Shown: in pieces, positions 26,371 through 35,477 of the stretch
Layout: each line of letters starts with the position of its first letter
How positions within the stretch are numbered: the first letter of the stretch is position 1
Origin: an uncultured Clostridia bacterium
Lineage (GTDB): Bacteria > Bacillota > Clostridia > TANB77 > UBA1234
Direction: 5' to 3'
Assembly (NCBI GenBank): GCA_934132775.1
Contig: CAKPAA010000003.1
Coordinates: 48,601 to 112,600, forward strand
Length of the DNA: 64,000 nt
Position numbers and translations under genes: made by a program
Notes under the pieces: generated by a model
Seen by the model: only the letters and a program-made list of their open reading frames with translations
What the model was told of the DNA's origin: nothing
The model's database searches: none

Positions 26371-26445
26371 ATCAAACACTCCTTTTAATCCACATTTTAA
26401 CATAGTTATATCCTGTTTTCAATTTTAAAACACTATATATTTTTA

Positions 26446-26475
26446 TTGCTTTCCTTTTTCAAATAATAGTATAAT
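26446..26475 (+). promoter_or_regulatory. Promoter of the zinc-ribbon/TPM pair
   Basis: TTGCTT and TATAAT, separated by 18 bases, lie just before the ribosome site. Confidence 0.5.
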
Positions 26476-26493
26476 ATAAATGGGGTGGTTAAT

Positions 26494-27867
26494 TTGAAAT
26501 GTAAATCTTGTGGTGCTGAAATTAAATTTAATCCAGATTCACAAAAACTTGTTTGTGAACATTGTGGGACTTCGTACTCTGTTGATGATTTAAATGACGA
26601 ATCAACAAAAGCAAATGCCGATTTTGAAAACACAACTAATACTAAATCTTATACTTGTTCAAATTGTGGTGCTACTTTATTAACGTTTGATGATACTGCA
26701 GTTACTTTTTGTAGTTATTGCGGTTCGTCAATGGTAATAGAGCCACAATTATATAAAGGAAGAAAACCTGATTATATAATACCTTTTAAAATCACTAAGG
26801 AAGAATGCGAAAAAATATATAGAAAGTATGTTAATAAATTTCCATTTGCTCCTAATTACTTAAAAGATAATTATACAATATCAAAATTCAGAGGTATATA
26901 TATGCCATATGGAATGTATAGTGCGGAACATCATGGCATTCAATATAATACGGGAGATAAATATTCTTATCGTACTTTCAATTATCGTTATTACAAAAAA
27001 TATGCAATACTTGCTAATATAGATGCTTCCTATGATGGAATACCTTTTGACTTATCTAGCCAATTTCAAGATAGCTTTTCGCAAGCAATTGCACCATTTG
27101 ATATGAGTGAAGCTGTTCCATTTGATGATAAATATATAAGTGGATATTATGCAGATCGTGCAGATGTTGTTGGAAAAACATACACAGATGATGTGAGAGA
27201 AACTGTTAAAAGTATTGTAGAAAAGGATTTTAAAAAAGTTCGCTTATTTCGTAAATATGGTTGTTTTTCGCCTAAACTTACATTGAATGTGATAAATAAA
27301 AAAGCAGTTTATTATCCTGTATACTTTTTAGCAATAAAATCTAGTAATAACACAATAAGTTATGCTGTTATAAATGGGCAAAACGGGAAAATTGCGGTAG
27401 AAATGCCTATTGACTATAAAAAATATTTTATATTTAGTTTATTACTTTCAATTCCTATTTTTATACTGCTTAATTATAAACTAGAATTAACATTAGTACC
27501 AAATTCTGTTGCTACTATCGCACTTTTATGGTCTATTATAAATTTATATATATTCCGAGTTCAAAATACTAAAATACATAATAAATATAAGAGAACTGAT
27601 GATAAAGGGTATTGGTCAAATAAAAATCTTAAAGAAGTGGACGAAAACGTACATGCACCAAGTTGTATAAAAATTGTATTAGGCATTATTATATCTGTTG
27701 CCGTTTTGCTAATAAATCCAGTTCAAGATTTGTACTATTATGGTGCATCTATACTTGCTATGATTATGGTTTTAATGTCTGTATTTGATCTGGTAAAACA
27801 ATATAACTTGCTTGCCGGAAGAAAACTTAGTCAATTAGGTAAACGAGGCGGTGATGAAAATGAATAA
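26494..27867 (+). CDS. Zinc-ribbon membrane protein (YdjG-like), TTG start
   Basis: The N-terminus carries two zinc ribbons, CKSCGAE...CEHCGT and CSNCGAT...CSYCGS, in the first 75 residues. A conserved soluble domain follows (IIPFKITKEECEKIYRKYVN), then two pairs of membrane helices near residues 310-350 and 390-440. The family is the YdjG-type partner of TPM proteins. I favour the TTG just after GGGGTGG; a GTG three codons upstream is possible. It overlaps the next gene by 8 bases. Confidence 0.75.
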   Translation: MKCKSCGAEIKFNPDSQKLVCEHCGTSYSVDDLNDESTKANADFENTTNTKSYTCSNCGATLLTFDDTAVTFCSYCGSSMVIEPQLYKGRKPDYIIPFKITKEECEKIYRKYVNKFPFAPNYLKDNYTISKFRGIYMPYGMYSAEHHGIQYNTGDKYSYRTFNYRYYKKYAILANIDASYDGIPFDLSSQFQDSFSQAIAPFDMSEAVPFDDKYISGYYADRADVVGKTYTDDVRETVKSIVEKDFKKVRLFRKYGCFSPKLTLNVINKKAVYYPVYFLAIKSSNNTISYAVINGQNGKIAVEMPIDYKKYFIFSLLLSIPIFILLNYKLELTLVPNSVATIALLWSIINLYIFRVQNTKIHNKYKRTDDKGYWSNKNLKEVDENVHAPSCIKIVLGIIISVAVLLINPVQDLYYYGASILAMIMVLMSVFDLVKQYNLLAGRKLSQLGKRGGDENE

Positions 27868-28663
27868 ATTAACTAAATTTACGTTCTCTATATTTATATT
27901 GCTACTTATTCCATCTACCATACTCGCAAACGAAAATATTAGTAATTCTTATGAAATAGTTATTGAAGATGATGCAAATTTGCTAACAGATTATGAAATA
28001 GATTCATTAAAAAGCGCTATGGAGCCACTCACCGAATATGGAAATATAGCCTTCAAGTCAACTAATACTAACTCAGTATCGACTGAACAATACGCTCGTA
28101 ACTATTATCACTCAAAATTTGGACAAGCTAGCGGCTCGTTATTTTTGATAGATATGGATAACAGAGTAATATACATTTTTTCAGACGGAGAAAACTATAA
28201 AGTAATAACCAAAGATAAAGCAAATATTATCACAGACAATGTATATAAGTATGCTTCAAGTAAGAATTACTATTTATGTGCATCTAACGCATATAATCAA
28301 ATGCATTCTTTATTGTCTGGTCAAAAAATTATAGAACCTATGAAATATATAAGTAACGCAATTGTGTCACTAATATCAGCATTTTTTATTGCCTTCTTGA
28401 TAACATTTTGGGGATTTAAACCAAAAAAAGCAAAACCAAAGGAAATACTAAAAAACATCAACCACTCATTCAAAGTAACAGATTTAAAGACCTCTCTTCT
28501 TAGAAAATATAGGGTTTTTAGTCCAATTGGTGATTCAGGTTCCTCTGGTGGTTCGTATGGCGGAAGTGGTGGTTCATCAGGAGGTTCATCTGGCGGAGGT
28601 GGCGGTTCATCTGGTGGTTCATCAGGAGGTTCATCTGGCGGAGGTGGCGGACACCGTTTTTAA
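27860..28663 (+). CDS. TPM-domain membrane protein (YdjH-like)
   Basis: The 267-residue protein has a signal peptide (MNKLTKFTFSIFILLLIPST), then a TPM domain of about 120 residues with DDANLLTDYEIDSLK, SGSLFLIDMDNRVIYIFSDG and KANIITDNVYKYAS. A membrane helix (residues 160-190), a cytoplasmic stretch and a Gly/Ser-rich tail ending GGGGGHRF follow. In Bacillus the YdjG/YdjH pair and SPFH-type YdjI lie together with pspA. Here the SPFH gene is 25 kb away. The ATG sits in the last codons of the previous gene. Confidence 0.8.
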   Translation: MNKLTKFTFSIFILLLIPSTILANENISNSYEIVIEDDANLLTDYEIDSLKSAMEPLTEYGNIAFKSTNTNSVSTEQYARNYYHSKFGQASGSLFLIDMDNRVIYIFSDGENYKVITKDKANIITDNVYKYASSKNYYLCASNAYNQMHSLLSGQKIIEPMKYISNAIVSLISAFFIAFLITFWGFKPKKAKPKEILKNINHSFKVTDLKTSLLRKYRVFSPIGDSGSSGGSYGGSGGSSGGSSGGGGGSSGGSSGGSSGGGGGHRF

Positions 28664-28706
28664 TTAGATAATTTAAATTTTAATACAACAAAACATTACG
28701 TATTTT

Positions 28707-28734
28707 AGAGTTCCAACAAAGAACTCTATTTTTT
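28707..28734 (+). terminator. Terminator
   Basis: AGAGTTC and GAACTCT form a 7-bp stem, loop CAACAAA, and T-run. It ends the YdjG/YdjH-like pair. Confidence 0.9.
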
Positions 28735-28893
28735 ATACAATAGAAAAATGAAAGTAATAAATTTAGTAGATTTTTATTTATTACTTTCTCTTTTCTATTA
28801 TATAAAGTGCTTTAATCTATACGAGAGATTTTCTTCTTTTCATTTGAAAACTCCTAATGATAAAAAGCCGAAAATCTTTGCATAAAATTCATA

Positions 28894-28922
28894 TTGCAAA
28901 AGTTTTATAATATTTATATAAT
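28894..28922 (+). promoter_or_regulatory. Promoter of the symporter gene
   Basis: TTGCAA, 17 bases, TATAAT, ending 38 bases before the ATG. Confidence 0.7.
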
Positions 28923-28960
28923 GACGATGTATTATAAATACCAAAAAGGAGGTTTTACTT

Positions 28961-30202
28961 ATGAAGTCGTTTCTTAAAAATTACAAGCAAACGCTCATTT
29001 TGTTAGCGGCTATAATTATAGGTGCTATCGTGGGGTTATGTTGTGGTGAAAAAGCAACTGTGCTAAGTCCACTTGGAGATATTTTCATAAACTTAATGTT
29101 TATTATAATAGTTCCATTGATTTTTCTTACAATATCAACTTCTATTTCTAAAATAAGTCAGCCAAAAAGAGTTGGCAAAATACTTGGTACAACTGTACTT
29201 GTATTCATTATAACTTCACTTGTTGCTGTTTTAATTGGTATGCTTTTTGCATATCCAACTAGCTTAGTTTCGCTTCAAGATGGCGAAGCAATTAAATCAG
29301 CACTATCTGACGAAATTTTTGAAGAAACAGAAGAACTTTCTTTGCTTGAACGAACTGTTTCTGTACTCACAGTTGATGACTTTTCAAAATTATTGTCACG
29401 TCAGAATATAGTTGCAATAATTGTTTTTTCAATAATGTTTGGATTAGCAATCAGAGCAACTGGTGAAAAAGCAAAACCTGTTTTAAATTTATTAGAATCA
29501 CTAACCGAGGTAATAATGTCACTTCTTAACATCGTTATGTATTATGCTCCAATTGGCCTTGGATGCTACTTTGCAGCTTTAATTGGTACTTTTGGTGGCT
29601 CTATTGCGGTTGGATATTTGAAAACTTTTGTAATTTATACAATCGCTTGCTTAGTTTGTTATTTTATAGTCTACTCTTTATACGCTTTTATTGCAGGTGG
29701 CAAAAAAGGATTTAAAGTATTTTGGAGTTCAATAATTCCTGCAACACTAACAGCCTTAGCAACTTGTTCAAGTGCTGCATCAATACCAGTAAATCTTCAA
29801 GCTGCAAAAAAAATTGGTGTCTCTGATGATATTGCAGAAACTTTAATTCCACTTGGAACAAGTTTTCACAAAGACGGTTCAATCATTGGCTCAGTTTTCA
29901 AAGCAATGTTTTTAGTATGCCTATTTGGAACTAACGTCTTTACTGTTGGTGGATTCTTTCAAATACTTGTAATATCATTAGTAGCAACACTATTTGTTAC
30001 TGCTGTTCCTATCGGTGGTGGCACTATTTCTGAAACAATGATAATAACTATGTTAGGCTATCCATTAGGCGCACTTCCAATACTTACAATGATTGCAACA
30101 ATAATTGATGCTCCTGCAACAGTTTTAAATGTTGTTGGAGACGCAAGTTCATCTATGCTCGCTGCAAGAATTGTTGACGGCAAACGATGGATGGATAAAT
30201 AA
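28961..30202 (+). CDS. Dicarboxylate/amino acid:cation symporter (DAACS family)
   Basis: The 413-residue protein has the GltP/SdcS-type topology with about eight membrane helices and two hairpin loops. Recognisable blocks are VPLIFLTISTSISKISQP, the serine-rich hairpin TCSSAASIPVNLQAAKKIG, and the second hairpin VPIGGGTISETMI. It carries a dicarboxylate or acidic amino acid with sodium or protons across the membrane. It has a consensus promoter and two following terminators. A truncated second copy lies at 40018. The exact substrate is not known. Confidence 0.92.
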   Translation: MKSFLKNYKQTLILLAAIIIGAIVGLCCGEKATVLSPLGDIFINLMFIIIVPLIFLTISTSISKISQPKRVGKILGTTVLVFIITSLVAVLIGMLFAYPTSLVSLQDGEAIKSALSDEIFEETEELSLLERTVSVLTVDDFSKLLSRQNIVAIIVFSIMFGLAIRATGEKAKPVLNLLESLTEVIMSLLNIVMYYAPIGLGCYFAALIGTFGGSIAVGYLKTFVIYTIACLVCYFIVYSLYAFIAGGKKGFKVFWSSIIPATLTALATCSSAASIPVNLQAAKKIGVSDDIAETLIPLGTSFHKDGSIIGSVFKAMFLVCLFGTNVFTVGGFFQILVISLVATLFVTAVPIGGGTISETMIITMLGYPLGALPILTMIATIIDAPATVLNVVGDASSSMLAARIVDGKRWMDK

Positions 30203-30305
30203 CTATTTCTGCTTAATTTAAATATTTTTATACATATCAGTTAAAATATAAGCCTACTATGAGCTAAGTAAAATATACTCATTTAATTTTCCGATAGTTT
30301 CTAAC

Positions 30306-30335
30306 AAAAATGCGTGAAAAAATTCACGCATTTTT
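30306..30335. terminator. Symporter terminator
   Basis: TGCGTGAA and TTCACGCA with flanking A and T runs give a bidirectional terminator with loop AAAA. Confidence 0.9.
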
Positions 30336-30344
30336 GATTTTAAA

Positions 30345-30387
30345 AAAAGACTGCTAATACCTTTATGTAGATATGTGACAGTCTTTT
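30345..30387. terminator. Second composite terminator
   Basis: AAAAGACTG and CAGTCTTTT frame a 25-base loop and T-rich tail, immediately after the first terminator. Confidence 0.65.
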
Positions 30388-30560
30388 CTTTATAAGTAAA
30401 ATATTGACAAATTCAATATAATTTTTGATTCTTTACATAGAAAGGATTGTACTAGTTTACACAAACTTTTCTACGTACTACATATTATCTATTGAGAATA
30501 GCGCTATAAAAAATAAAATTGTAACTAATTTTATAGACTTATTTCAAACATCTCTTATCC

Positions 30561-31205
30561 TTATTTGCTAAGATGCAAATTACTGTATGTTATTATGCAA
30601 TAGTTGTCGCTATATTTTATTCTAACAGTTAAACCAGCATCATTTTGAGCCAAGTATAATATCCTTTTATCACTCACTTTTTGACTATTTGAATATTCTC
30701 CTTTTATTTGAGAAATGTACTTTTTAGCTTCGCTCTCTTTAATACTTCTTAGTTGAATTGTTACATAAGTTTCACCAACTTCAACAATATCAAGAGTTCC
30801 GACCTCTGGTTTCTTCAAATTAGCAGTTAAATCTTCATCTGGCCAAACATCCGTAATTAATCTTTTCTCTGTTCCTTCATATTCATTAGCTTCAACAACT
30901 AGTCCATCTTCTGAAAATGAAACATACTCATATCCATATAAATCGTAAGCCTCGGCTTGATCATCTGGGGTTGGGTTTCTGTAATCACGCATTATTTTTC
31001 TGCTATTGTCTAACACTTCATAATCTATTTCTGGTTCAGTAACAGTCTCCAACTGCTCTCCATTTTCACTCATATTGTTATCATTAGAAATAGTATTATT
31101 ATTTTTTGAACCTACAATTTTAATCACGCAAATAAGAACCACAAGCAATATAGCCACAAAAGCAGCTAGTATCTTCAACTTCTTTATCCTAATTTTATTA
31201 TCCAT
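30561..31205 (-). CDS. Membrane-anchored hypothetical protein
   Basis: The 214-residue protein has a short basic start, a transmembrane helix (ILAAFVAILLVVLICVIKIV), an Asn/Ser linker and an external domain with many Glu/Asp. It contains YDLYGYEYVSFSEDG. No family is recognised. It sits next to recR on the same strand after a gap of 41 bases, but the ribosome site is its own. Confidence 0.65.
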   Translation of the reverse strand: MDNKIRIKKLKILAAFVAILLVVLICVIKIVGSKNNNTISNDNNMSENGEQLETVTEPEIDYEVLDNSRKIMRDYRNPTPDDQAEAYDLYGYEYVSFSEDGLVVEANEYEGTEKRLITDVWPDEDLTANLKKPEVGTLDIVEVGETYVTIQLRSIKESEAKKYISQIKGEYSNSQKVSDKRILYLAQNDAGLTVRIKYSDNYCIITYSNLHLSK

Positions 31206-31246
31206 AAAACCACTCCTACTCTATATTCATAGTGCGTTTTTGTGTT

Positions 31247-31843
31247 TTATAACTCTGTCCTGTTTTCTAGTGCTTTTGCTAATGTAACTTCATCAACATA
31301 TTCCAAATCTCCGCCTATTGGAATACCGTGGGCTATTCTTGTTGTTTTTATATCAAAAGGTTTTACAAGTTTTGATATATACATTGCTGTCGCTTCTCCC
31401 TCAACATTCGGATTTGTTGCTAAAATAAGCTCCTTAATTTCGCCAGTTCCAATTCTAGTCATCAATTCCTTTATTTTTATATCATTAGGTCCAATTCCAT
31501 TCATTGGAGATATCACACCGTTTAAAACGTGATACACTCCATTATATTCGTGAGTTTTCTCTATTTGCACAATATCTCGTACATCTTCAACAACACAAAC
31601 AACCTCTTTGTTTCTTTTTGCGTTTGCACATATAGAGCAAGGATCAGTGTCTGTTATATTGTTGCAAATAGAACAATACTTCAAATTCTTCCTTGTATCA
31701 AGCACTGTTTTGGCGAATTCTTCACACTCTTCCATTGGTCGATTTAACATATAAAAAGCCAGTCTAACAGCTGTTTTATGTCCTATGCTTGGAAGCTTTT
31801 CAAATTCTTCTATCAATTTTTCTATTGATGCACTAAAACTCAT
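31247..31843 (-). CDS. recR: Recombination mediator RecR
   Basis: The 198-residue protein has the RecR order: an N-terminal helix-hairpin-helix ([17 protein letters not shown]), a C4 zinc finger ([16 protein letters not shown]), the Toprim domain starting [11 protein letters not shown] with [15 protein letters not shown], and the tail [20 protein letters not shown]. It loads RecA in the RecFOR pathway. It follows ybaB, the conserved order. Confidence 0.97.
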   Translation of the reverse strand: MSFSASIEKLIEEFEKLPSIGHKTAVRLAFYMLNRPMEECEEFAKTVLDTRKNLKYCSICNNITDTDPCSICANAKRNKEVVCVVEDVRDIVQIEKTHEYNGVYHVLNGVISPMNGIGPNDIKIKELMTRIGTGEIKELILATNPNVEGEATAMYISKLVKPFDIKTTRIAHGIPIGGDLEYVDEVTLAKALENRTEL

Positions 31844-31881
31844 TTTACTTACTCCTTAGTTACATTAAAATTAGCTAATCA

Positions 31882-32226
31882 TTAAAACAAACCATTAAAA
31901 CTTGATGGAATATTAAACTTGCCCATCTCACTTTCTGCTATTTGGTCTGCCTTCTTCATTCCCTCATTTACTGCTGTCATAATCAAATCTTCTAACATTT
32001 CAACATCGTCTTTGTCAACAACTTCTGGTTTAATTTTTATTGATTTAATTTCTTTTTTACCAGTCATTTTTATTGTTATAGCTCCACCACCACTTGTAAC
32101 CTCAAATTCCTTTTCACCTATCTCTTCTTGTGTCTTCATCATATCCTCTTGCATTTTCTTTGCTTGTTTAAGTAATTGATTCATATTTCCTCCACCCATT
32201 CCTGGATATCCATTAAATCTTGCCAT
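31882..32226 (-). CDS. YbaB/EbfC nucleoid-associated protein
   Basis: The 114-residue protein begins with glycine and methionine residues (GYPGMGGGNMNQLLKQAKKM) and has the compact fold with EVTSGGGAITIKMTGKKEIK. It binds DNA as a homodimer. Length and position before recR are typical. Confidence 0.95.
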   Translation of the reverse strand: MARFNGYPGMGGGNMNQLLKQAKKMQEDMMKTQEEIGEKEFEVTSGGGAITIKMTGKKEIKSIKIKPEVVDKDDVEMLEDLIMTAVNEGMKKADQIAESEMGKFNIPSSFNGLF

Positions 32227-32244
32227 TGTAATCTTCCTTTCTTT

Positions 32245-33684
32245 TTAATACTTTATATTATTTTTGTTAAATGGTACTTCACCCAAATCATCAGTTTGTT
32301 CCAATGTTTGTTTAAGGGCCATAGCAATAATCGGAGCTGTTAAAGACATCGTTTTCATTTTTCCATTATCTCTATCATATCCCATTGTTACTAATGCACT
32401 TCCAACAATCAAACGTTGCTCCAAAGGTACTTGCGATAATTTTATTGGACAATTATTAAGCAAATAGCTAATCTCATAGTCATCATATTCGTAAGCATCT
32501 AAGCTACTAACTTTACCCGTATTAGTTTTTTGAATTTCTTCTTCGACATCTGGATTTTCCTCTACTGCCCCTTGTGAAGAAACACTTACATTAGTATCAT
32601 AGTCTGATCCTACATAATATGTATTATCCGTTGTATTCTCTTTAAAATCAGCAACACACGTAACAACAATTCCATTGATATTTATTGTTTTTGTTCTTTG
32701 AATAACATCTGCCTCATCAAATACCATAACGCCTCTCTGATCAAAAACATCATTTTCTTCAAATTGTCTATCGCTAATTCTTCCCTGTGCTTCCGTCCCT
32801 CGCAAAATTCCATCTTCTGAATAAACCAAACATTTATCATATTTGTTAGAAAAGCCAGCTGACTGTTTTTCCAAATCTTTTGCTGTATTCGAAACATTAT
32901 GCAAATTTTCGGTACAATCATCAATCATATTTTTATAAAAGCCTGATGATTGTTCAAATTCTCTGGACAAGTCTACCAATTCATAAGATAACTTTTCAAT
33001 TTTTTGATTACACGCTTTTACATACGGACTATCAATTCCATCACCACTTGCAATACTTTTAAAAATTTCCAATTTTAATTTCTCTATTTGTAACATTATT
33101 GTATTCTTTTTGGCTACATAAATTGCAGCATTCATATCCATAGCATCGTAAGCTTTTTCAAGTTCTGCACACTCTTTAAGTATCTTTTTAGTCTCAACAT
33201 CTCTATCATACATAATACTCTTTTTTTCACTAATCATTACTTTTAGAGGAACTATTTCCTGGTCATCTTGTCCTTGCTTAGGTTCTTCCTCATCTGCTGG
33301 ATTTTCATTGTCAACATTTTGTTCATTCATCGGTTCAACATTAGCCTGCTTTCCAACATATTGTCTAGATGTTTCAAAATAATCATCTGCAACATCTTTA
33401 AACTTGCCGTCTATTTCTATTAAATTATCTTTTATATCATCTTCAATTTCAATATTGCCTATTTGTTCCACTTCACACGTTTCAGGATTAAATTCAAGAC
33501 CTGCTTGCTTCATCAACTCATCAATTTGTCTTTTCAAATTATTTAATTCTTCTATTTTAGTGTTATTAAGTGCTTCTAAGTCGTCTATTTTTTCAATACC
33601 ATCACGATTAACATCTTTTCTCATTTCATAATACTGAGTAATTTTACTTTTTATTGTTTTAAACTTTTCTAATTCCATATCCAT
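32245..33684 (-). CDS. Large coiled-coil protein inserted in the dnaX-ybaB-recR operon
   Basis: The 479-residue acidic protein has long helices (residues 1-70 and 170-270), a Glu/Gln-rich linker at about 120-145 and a C-terminal globular part ending LMALKQTLEQTD-like sequence. I recognise no family. It starts with a GAGGAG site 12 bases before the ATG, and its stop is 18 bases before ybaB. It may have been inserted in an operon that normally has dnaX directly followed by ybaB. No membrane helix is seen. Confidence 0.75.
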   Translation of the reverse strand: MDMELEKFKTIKSKITQYYEMRKDVNRDGIEKIDDLEALNNTKIEELNNLKRQIDELMKQAGLEFNPETCEVEQIGNIEIEDDIKDNLIEIDGKFKDVADDYFETSRQYVGKQANVEPMNEQNVDNENPADEEEPKQGQDDQEIVPLKVMISEKKSIMYDRDVETKKILKECAELEKAYDAMDMNAAIYVAKKNTIMLQIEKLKLEIFKSIASGDGIDSPYVKACNQKIEKLSYELVDLSREFEQSSGFYKNMIDDCTENLHNVSNTAKDLEKQSAGFSNKYDKCLVYSEDGILRGTEAQGRISDRQFEENDVFDQRGVMVFDEADVIQRTKTININGIVVTCVADFKENTTDNTYYVGSDYDTNVSVSSQGAVEENPDVEEEIQKTNTGKVSSLDAYEYDDYEISYLLNNCPIKLSQVPLEQRLIVGSALVTMGYDRDNGKMKTMSLTAPIIAMALKQTLEQTDDLGEVPFNKNNIKY

Positions 33685-33789
33685 AGTATTTTCAGCTCCT
33701 CAAAAATAACTGATTTAAAGTTTCAATAACAGTAATTAAAAGCTAATATTTTAATCAACAAAGGAATAATAAAAAAATATATTTAATAT

Positions 33790-35208
33790 TTAAAATACAT
33801 ATTTTATTTTTACTTCTCTATTTAAAGCTTTTTTCACAGTTTCTTTTATAATTATTTTACTCTCTTCTTTTTGCATATACTGCTTATTTACATCATCAAG
33901 GGCCTTACTAAATTCTATATGCACCAAATCGTCATCTACCTGTTTTATTTCTGCATTGGTTAGAATTGTATGCATTATCATTTTATGATTTTCTTTCAAT
34001 ATTGCAAGAGTCTTTGACTTCAAATCGCCTAAATCACTCGTACTTTCAACAATTTTATTTGTAACAACATTTGATGAAGTTGTAGAAACAGCTTGTGTTG
34101 TGGGCTGCACATTTTTAACGTTAGAAGCATCATTTTGAAGTGCAATTTTTATAAGTCCTGCCTCAAATATAACCTCTCTATCACTTGCCCACTTCATATT
34201 ATTTTGAAGAGTCGACAAATCAGCAATCAGACTAAGTAATCTTTGCTTTGAAGCTTTACTTAAAAGTTGCTTCATTTTTTCTTTTTCCTCGGCTTTATAT
34301 ATAACCAAATCTTCTGAAACTTGAAGCATCAATAAATCTCTAACAAATTTAATTTCTTCCCATATAAATACTTCTATATCTTTTCCATCATTTATAACTT
34401 TTTCTGCATCCTGTAATATTGCCTCTGCATTATTATCTAACAAATCATTAGAAATATCAACTAAATATTCAAATTCTGGTATTCCAACTAGCTCACGAAT
34501 TTTGTCCTCAGTAATTTTCGTGTCGCCGTCAGCAATACATCTCTCTAATATGCTTATTGCATCACGCATTGCGCCATCAGACATCTTCGCAATTATTTTT
34601 AAGGCTGCGTCTTCAATTTCAATGTTTGATTCTTTGCATATAACATTTAACCTTTTAATAATATTTTCAATTGATATTCTCTTAAAATCAAACCTTTGAC
34701 ATCTTGAAAGTATAGTCACAGGAAGCTTTTGAGGCTCTGTTGTTGCTAATATAAATATTACGTGTTTAGGTGGCTCTTCAAGTGTTTTTAGCAAAGCATT
34801 AAATGCACCAGTTGAAAGCATATGCACCTCATCGATAATATAAACTCTATATTTAGCAGTCGTTGGAATAAATTCAACTTCTTCTCTTATATCTCTTATA
34901 TTATCAACACCATTATTTGAAGCAGCATCAATTTCGCTTATATCTATAAGATTGCCTTCTAAGGCTTGCTTACATATCTCACATTCATTGCAAGGCTCTC
35001 CATCAACTGGATGCAAGCAATTCACAGCTCTTGACAAAATCTTAGCCGTACTAGTTTTTCCACTTCCTCTTCCACCGCTAAAAAGATAAGCGTGAGCAAC
35101 TCTTCCGCTCTTAATTTGATTTCTTATTGTTTGTGTTATATGTTCTTGACCAACAACATCTTCAAAACGTTGTGGTCTAAACTTTCTATACAAAGCTACA
35201 TATGCCAT
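33790..35208 (-). CDS. dnaX: DNA polymerase III subunits gamma and tau
   Basis: The 472-residue protein has Walker A GGRGSGKTSTAK near residue 45, the zinc-binding CNECEICKQ with an earlier Cys in CLHPVDGEPC, the DEVHMLS box and the sensor-1 TTEPQKLPVTILSRCQRF. It is the clamp-loader ATPase. The C-terminal tau part is short, so the protein is at the small end of the family. The start follows GAGGTGA. The SRP RNA gene lies just upstream. Confidence 0.97.
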   Translation of the reverse strand: MAYVALYRKFRPQRFEDVVGQEHITQTIRNQIKSGRVAHAYLFSGGRGSGKTSTAKILSRAVNCLHPVDGEPCNECEICKQALEGNLIDISEIDAASNNGVDNIRDIREEVEFIPTTAKYRVYIIDEVHMLSTGAFNALLKTLEEPPKHVIFILATTEPQKLPVTILSRCQRFDFKRISIENIIKRLNVICKESNIEIEDAALKIIAKMSDGAMRDAISILERCIADGDTKITEDKIRELVGIPEFEYLVDISNDLLDNNAEAILQDAEKVINDGKDIEVFIWEEIKFVRDLLMLQVSEDLVIYKAEEKEKMKQLLSKASKQRLLSLIADLSTLQNNMKWASDREVIFEAGLIKIALQNDASNVKNVQPTTQAVSTTSSNVVTNKIVESTSDLGDLKSKTLAILKENHKMIMHTILTNAEIKQVDDDLVHIEFSKALDDVNKQYMQKEESKIIIKETVKKALNREVKIKYVF

Positions 35209-35243
35209 ATATTCACCTCAATTTATAATTCATTCTAACAAAA

Positions 35244-35371
35244 TACCGTAAAATATACTTGTATGAATGGTGCATCACACAAAAGTAACTACTTATTGCT
35301 GCTTCCTTCCGGACCTGACAAGGTTCATAGCCTTTCATTGAACACCACTCATACAAATATACTTTACGGTA
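35244..35371 (-). ncRNA. ffs: Signal recognition particle RNA, small type
   Basis: On the minus strand the core helix-8 motif GTCAGGTCCGGAAGGAAGCA is visible, followed by the asymmetric loop residues. The ends TACCGTAAAGTATATTTGTA and their complement close a long stem, so the RNA is about 128 bases. It pairs with Ffh for membrane targeting. A promoter (TTGTCT-17-TATAAT) lies just upstream, and dnaX follows, a common Gram-positive order. Confidence 0.93.
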
Positions 35372-35373
35372 TG

Positions 35374-35402
35374 ATTATATACTTTTTTCTTTTCTAAGAC
35401 AA
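35374..35402 (-). promoter_or_regulatory. ffs promoter
   Basis: TTGTCT, 17 bases, TATAAT on the minus strand, directly before the RNA start. Confidence 0.7.
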
Positions 35403-35477
35403 GTCTAATTATAGCATAATATTTTATAGATGTAAAGATAAATTTTAAGCACTTGCAAACGCTGTCATTTCAAGCTA

